A stretch of 64,000 bases of DNA, taken from positions 165,959-229,958 of the forward strand of contig JAVYIG010002748.1 of the NCBI GenBank assembly GCA_035222895.1, given 5' to 3'. Below, in pieces: positions 58,851-64,000 of this stretch. Within the stretch, counting starts at the first letter, position 1. Every line of letters begins with the position of its first letter. The translations under genes and the position numbers were made by a program. Source of the DNA: Strongylocentrotus droebachiensis (lineage: Eukaryota > Echinodermata > Echinoidea > Camarodonta > Strongylocentrotidae). The notes under the pieces are model-generated. The model saw nothing but the letters and a program-made list of their open reading frames with translations, searched no databases and was not told the DNA's origin.

Positions 58851-59760
58851 TACCACTTTTTTCTTCTTATTTATTTCCTTTCTCTATCTCTACTGTATAC
58901 ATGTACCTGACTTCACGCATGCCTGCACACATACATGCATACATGTAATTGATATGTTATGCTCTGATCGCAACTTTATTGCATGTCTTGTCATGTAAGC
59001 AATGTCAATTTTAGATAACTATTGTTAAACAGTTGTTGTCTTTTGCCATGCTTATTTTTAGTAAATTTTAATATTTGAAATGTTAGTATTAAGTGCAATA
59101 ATGTAACCTATTTTACAGTTAATGTCTTCAACTCAACAAATTTGGATATTTAAGAAGAAGTGTTTTTATCTATTTAAAGGAAATAACTGTCTTTATGACA
59201 GTGTTTAAATGCCATTCACTTTGTCCACAATGATGCAAAATAGTGATCTTTAAATTGATGAATAATTTAGTTGAGTGCATGCATGAATGCCAGCTGCTAT
59301 GTTCTTTCTTCTTCCCTCTTCCCTCACTTCACCTGAAGCTTTGTTTTAGGTGTGCATCTCTCGATTTTCTACCACTTTTTCTTATTTCTCTCCTTTCTTC
59401 TTCACTGTGTCTCTATTGTATACATGTACCAGACTTCATGCATGCCCTCTTTACATGATTTTAGTATGTCATGGCCGCTGTATATGCAAATAAGTGACAG
59501 GTCAACCTCTGATAGTCATACACAACATAGTGCACTTCCCCCATCTTGCGATTACAAGGTGGGCTTATATACCTGATTATCAAATAATTATTGATTCGGT
59601 GTTCTTAATGTCTATCTCCCTTTCTCTTCTATTGCTCTTTCTTTCTCTATCTCCCATGCACATGCTCTTTCTTTCTCCTTCATTCTACCACTTTTAGTCT
59701 TCTTATTTTTGCCTCTCTGCCTCTCTCTCCTCTCTTTCTCAAATACTCATTCCATGTTGG
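58842..59760 (+). repeat. Local pyrimidine-rich repeats
   Basis: 58842-58925 and 59347-59445 share GTGTGCATCT, TACCACTTTTT, TATTTC, TGTATACATGTACC and GACTTCA(C/T)GCATGCC in the same order, about 500 bp apart. A third partial copy lies near 59685. Within it, 59520-59600 resembles the 5' flank of gene D (37590-37690). Confidence 0.6.
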
Positions 59761-60354
59761 TGTGTGCTTGTAGCACATAATTATAACAAGAATATATAAC
59801 ATTTCATTTCATTTCATTTCTTTATTGTGTCCATATAGGATAATGGTTTATATGCACATGAACAATCTTGCTTCAACATATGAACATAGGAACAACATAT
59901 AATTGACATTCATAGGGCCCTGTTTTAGTATACATTTGATATAATATACATGATCATGATGAATAAACATTTAAGTACTCTTTCTTCTTCTTCTTCTTCT
60001 TTTTCTCTCTTTCTTCTTACATACCCTCCATTTTCTTTTATTCTTATATGCTCTAATCGGAAGAAGGTATTTTGTGTTAAAAATTATTTCTTGATATGTT
60101 ATAACAGTAGGGGTACAACAGTAAAGTAAGTATACTGAAACAATATATATTCGTGTAACATGCATGTAGCATCGATGCTTGTGACAGACATATACATTAC
60201 TCTTCAAATCCCTTATGCCAAGCAGAATATCAAGTGCCTCGTGAAAATAAACTGCGAAAAAATTAAAAATATTAGTTAAATTATTGAACCAGTGACTGAA
60301 TACTTTATATAAACAAATTGTGTTCTAAACAAATGAACGGAGCAAATAGATTCG
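59761..60354. other. Intergenic, no gene seen
   Basis: Contains CATTTCATTTCATTTC and a TTC tract (59985-60000). The first part (59800-59945) may be a LINE tail. Nothing else is recognisable. Confidence 0.5.
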
Positions 60355-61015
60355 TGTGTGTGCCAATGTTTCAGTATGAAGTGGAACATTGTTAATGCAT
60401 TGTGTGTATGCAATGTGAATAGTAGTATATATTATAATCGTAAGCTCAGAAACACCTTTATGCTCTAACTATAACACACGTTATTAGGAAAAACAGCCAA
60501 ATATATCGCTGTTATTAATTTACTTTAGATAGCTCAGTCGTCGTATAATATCCTTCTTTGATAAGACGGAAGAATAAGCACAGTAAACCAGGTATAAAAC
60601 ATTTTCCCAGGAAAATTATTCTGATTTATAATTATGAAAATTAAGACCCTTTTCTCTAATACATGTACTGATGCCCAATCAAGACACTCATTCGCTAAGT
60701 GATCGTAGTCTAGTATTCAACGCACCTGTATTGTAGTCTCGGTCTGAGTACACTTTATTCAGGGGCTCTCAGTGATCCCCCTCCCCCTCCCCTCCTCTCT
60801 CTCTCTCTCTCTCTCCCTCTCTCTCTCTCTTTCTATCTCTCTCTCTCTCTCTCTATCTCTTTAATGTCCACACAACACTCCTACTTTGCGTTGCTTTCTA
60901 CCTTTTTTTCTTTCCCTCCGACTCTCCCAGTTGGTCTGCATTCACATTACTATATATCTCTTCTTCTTCGTATAAAGTTTAATGCATCGCGTGCACTGTG
61001 GTAGATTATTCCAAA
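60355..61015. other. SEC14L 3' flank, copy 3
   Basis: Matches 2395-3310 and 46965-47220 (AATGCATTGTGTG(T)ATGCAATGTGAATAG; GTAGTCTCGGTCTGAGTAC). It contains a CT tract (60795-60865). The SEC14L gene it should follow is absent. Confidence 0.75.
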
Positions 61016-63990
61016 TGGAATGTGAGGCATTTCTAACAGATATTTTGGGCAAAAGTTGTTTTTACTTTCCATATTAAAGTGAAATGATTTACAAAATGTA
61101 GTATTTTAAGCTTGAATTTCAGTATTAAATGAAAACAGTGCAGCTATCTTACATGTAAGCAATAAGAGACAAAATTGAATCCAACTAATGTTGTGTGATA
61201 TATAAACAAATCGAAATGATTCAAGCACTTACATATTAAAAAAAATGGACCAGAATGAAATTTATAACTACCTTCTGTAACTGTAAACTTTTCTGTAACT
61301 TAAAAAGTGTGTTCATTTTCATTCGACTTGAGTTTCCCTAAATAACAATACAATATTTGAAATGAAACAATGTGAATAAATTACATAGTGTAATTAATAT
61401 CGAGAGAGTTACACAAGTCTTTAATTTATGCAGTATATCTTTACAGTTTAACACTTTACTTAATATAACATTATTATGTGTGCATCCCAACAAAATATCT
61501 ACATTTTACCAAGAGAATTAACAACTTCTTTCTTAGATATATATACATAATTAATTCGAAGTGATATAGGCTTATTACTAAATAAATTTGAAACAGTATG
61601 TTTTTTATTATGAAATATAAAATAGTTGGTTTTGTTCAGATTAAGAATCAATCTAATAGCTTTAAGCCACTTTGCCACGTTATTCACTTCTTCATTAACA
61701 TTACTTTCAACATTACTAATATCCGAATAATCTGATTGAGTAAAGATAAGATTTCTTTCATTGCGTACATAACATGTTCTAAGTTTTCAGAGGATCTAAA
61801 TAGATCACTAATATGTATTAAGAACAGCAAGGGACCTAGGATAGACCCTTAGGGGACTCCACATGTTATAACAGAAAATCAGTTATAGAATATTTAAATA
61901 TAGTATATTGGAGACGATTGTGTAAATAATCTTTAAAAAAATTTAATGGGATCCCCACGTATTCCATAAAAACACAATTTTGACAAAAGAATGGAATGAT
62001 CAACAATATTGAAAGCTTTCGATAGATCCATGAATATATTCCAATACAAAAATTATGTTCAATTGCTTAAGTTATTTCATCCTGTAAATCAATTAAAGCA
62101 TGGACAGTATAATACAATTGACAATCAGAAGGTACATCATTTTTAGATAGAAAATTATAAACACATTTTTCTAATAGTTTCGATATACAAGGCAAAAAGA
62201 TATTGGTCGATAATTTTTGAATAAATGACAATCATCGTTTTGATGGACAGGTATAATTGTTTCAATCTTTGAATTACTAGGAAAAATACCACTCGATAAT
62301 AAATTATTAAAAATATTCCAAAGGTTAAGTTTTCGACCAAATTATCTGTTTAAATACGAATAAGTGTTCTTTTAATAATATACGAACAACTCATTTTCGG
62401 TCATATCATTAAAATATAATGTTTCAGATACAGGATCACACACATAATCAGTTTGGGACAACGAATCAATTCGAGCAAAATTATCATGCAAAGTAAAAGG
62501 AAATAAATTCATTTGCGATAGTTTGTTCATTCTGTATAAATTCATCATTATTTACAAAACACAATGGAATGAGTGCATTCATTTGTTCAATAAAGTATTA
62601 ATAATTTTCCATGTACCCTTAACATTACTTAAATTTCCATATCCCCCAATTGAGCACAATGATAATGTTCTTTGCCTTCTTTAATAAATTATTTACTATA
62701 TTTCGGTATGATTTTAAACTTATGTTCATTTCTATAAGATCATTACGAATAAATGTTTTATACAATTTATATTTCTTCTCAATATCCAGTTACCAATGGC
62801 TAAGGTTTATTAGTTCTTTTAGATTTATAAAGTGCAAGATGTAAATAATTCACATAAAATCTACGTAACAAGAGAATAAATACATTATACATTTGTTCTG
62901 CATTGTAATACATATACAAACATGACCAATCTATATCATTTAAACCCCCTCTCAATACACTGACATATTTTTTGGTGATTTTACGAACGTGAGATTATTA
63001 GGTTATTATTGTTAGAGTATTTAACTAACTCAAATAACTATAAAATAGTAAATATATCAGTAATGTCAGTACTTATAGTTCCACTCGTGCATTTGCAATT
63101 TGTTATATAAGTAAATATATTATCACTACTACCTGTAATTCGAGTCGGGATTATAAATAAACTTCGAAGCCCGAACGAGGCGTTTATATTTACAAATTTA
63201 CAAGCGTCAGAAATAATCACTTGAACATTATTCAATTTAAGAACATTTTTATTAAAATCAACGGCTATAACAACATGCCAATGCGATAAAGTACCAAATG
63301 CATCATTATAAAACTGTAACACATTCTCAATAACAGAGTTAGGTTATCTGTAAATAACACCTATTGTATAATTAAAGGTCAGTATAAACATAAAATCTAC
63401 ACATAAATATTCACAGAATCATCTCAGGAATCAAATAAATCAGTGCGAAAAGTAGAAATAAAGCAAACACCACCCTCCTCTACCGATTACTATATCTGAA
63501 TGTATAACAGTATAACCATCTAAATGAAAAGGAACAAAAGTGTATCCCAAAATATGTGAATATATTCAAAGTTTCTAGCGAGACTATATCACTAACGTTG
63601 ATATTATAATTGTGTATATTTAAATTAAATTCAGTGGGAGTGAGACAAGAGCAATCATCGTGCGACTCAAAAATCAATATATCGGGATCAACATCTATCA
63701 ATAGATTATTCATTAAAAAATATCGAATCAAAGTTCTTTTGCATGTGCGTATAAGCATATATAACATACACATTTACAAATGTGTTTTGTGTGAGGGTAT
63801 TCATGGGTTTTTATGACGTATATTTAAAGAACAACTAAAATTACTTTAACTGAACCAATAGAAAATAATCGATTCATTGTGAAATTTTACATTAACAAAC
63901 GATTTACATGTTAAAAAGTGAAGAAGATAAAAAAAAAAAGAAGAAACAAAAACGGGAGTAAACTGAATGAGAAAACAATATTTCATAATA
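61016..63990 (-). mobile_element. Degenerate LINE with EN and RT remnants, copy 2
   Basis: Minus-strand ORF2 pieces: N-terminal piece DPDILIFESHDDC with SLETLNIFTYFG (63773-63480); EN piece VVIAVDFNKNVLKLNN, then SFGLRSLFIIPTRITGSSDN (63322-63038); RT palm-thumb piece NNVAKWLKAIRLILNLNKTN (61687-61499). Stops and indels show it is dead. It is paralogous to 47231-50225 over most of its length and runs to the window edge. Confidence 0.82.
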
Positions 63991-64000
63991 TTTCATAATT

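Overview
This is a stretch of animal nuclear genome, most likely from an echinoderm (a sea urchin or relative). The support is an intronless, LRR-rich Toll-like receptor family in several copies, vertebrate-like SEC14L genes with 12 coding exons, AT-rich introns, long poly-G/poly-C and CT/GA tracts, and many MITEs and degenerate LINEs. The phylum is inferred; no species can be named from the sequence alone.

The window is a birth-and-death array of two unrelated gene families. SEC14-like genes (CRAL-TRIO lipid-binding plus GOLD domain) are all on the + strand. Toll-like receptors (TLR) are all on the - strand. They alternate as a repeated unit, SEC14L(+) followed by TLR(-). Unit 1: decayed SEC14L copy A (127-2151), 3' flank, LINE, intact TLR1 (7501-10254). 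Unit 2: SEC14L copy B, reduced to two exons (11472-12194), about 6 kb of repeats, frameshifted TLR2 (19043-21786). Unit 3: two complete SEC14L genes, C (26708-35652, 401 aa) and D (38171-46234, 389 aa), 3' flank, LINE, frameshifted TLR3 (51471-54218). Unit 4: only noncoding remnants and a further copy of the SEC14L 3' flank with its LINE (about 58720-64000).

So three genes look intact: TLR1, SEC14L-C and SEC14L-D. Four copies carry visible lesions: A lacks two exons and has a 1-nt insertion, B has a nonsense codon, TLR2 has a 7-nt deletion, TLR3 has two 1-nt indels. Conserved flanks accompany the genes: about 1.1-1.3 kb upstream of each TLR, and a 3' flank behind SEC14L copies A and D that recurs near 60.4 kb.

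Much of the rest is transposon-derived: degenerate non-LTR retrotransposons with EN, RT and 3'-end signatures, one RTE-like insertion with an 8-bp target duplication and an empty site in the paralogous block, and several short inverted-repeat elements (hAT-like with 8-bp duplication, Tc1/mariner-like with TA, foldbacks). The TLRs would act as membrane immune receptors and the SEC14L proteins as cytosolic lipid-binding proteins. Nothing in the sequence shows that the two families work together; what links them is co-duplication.
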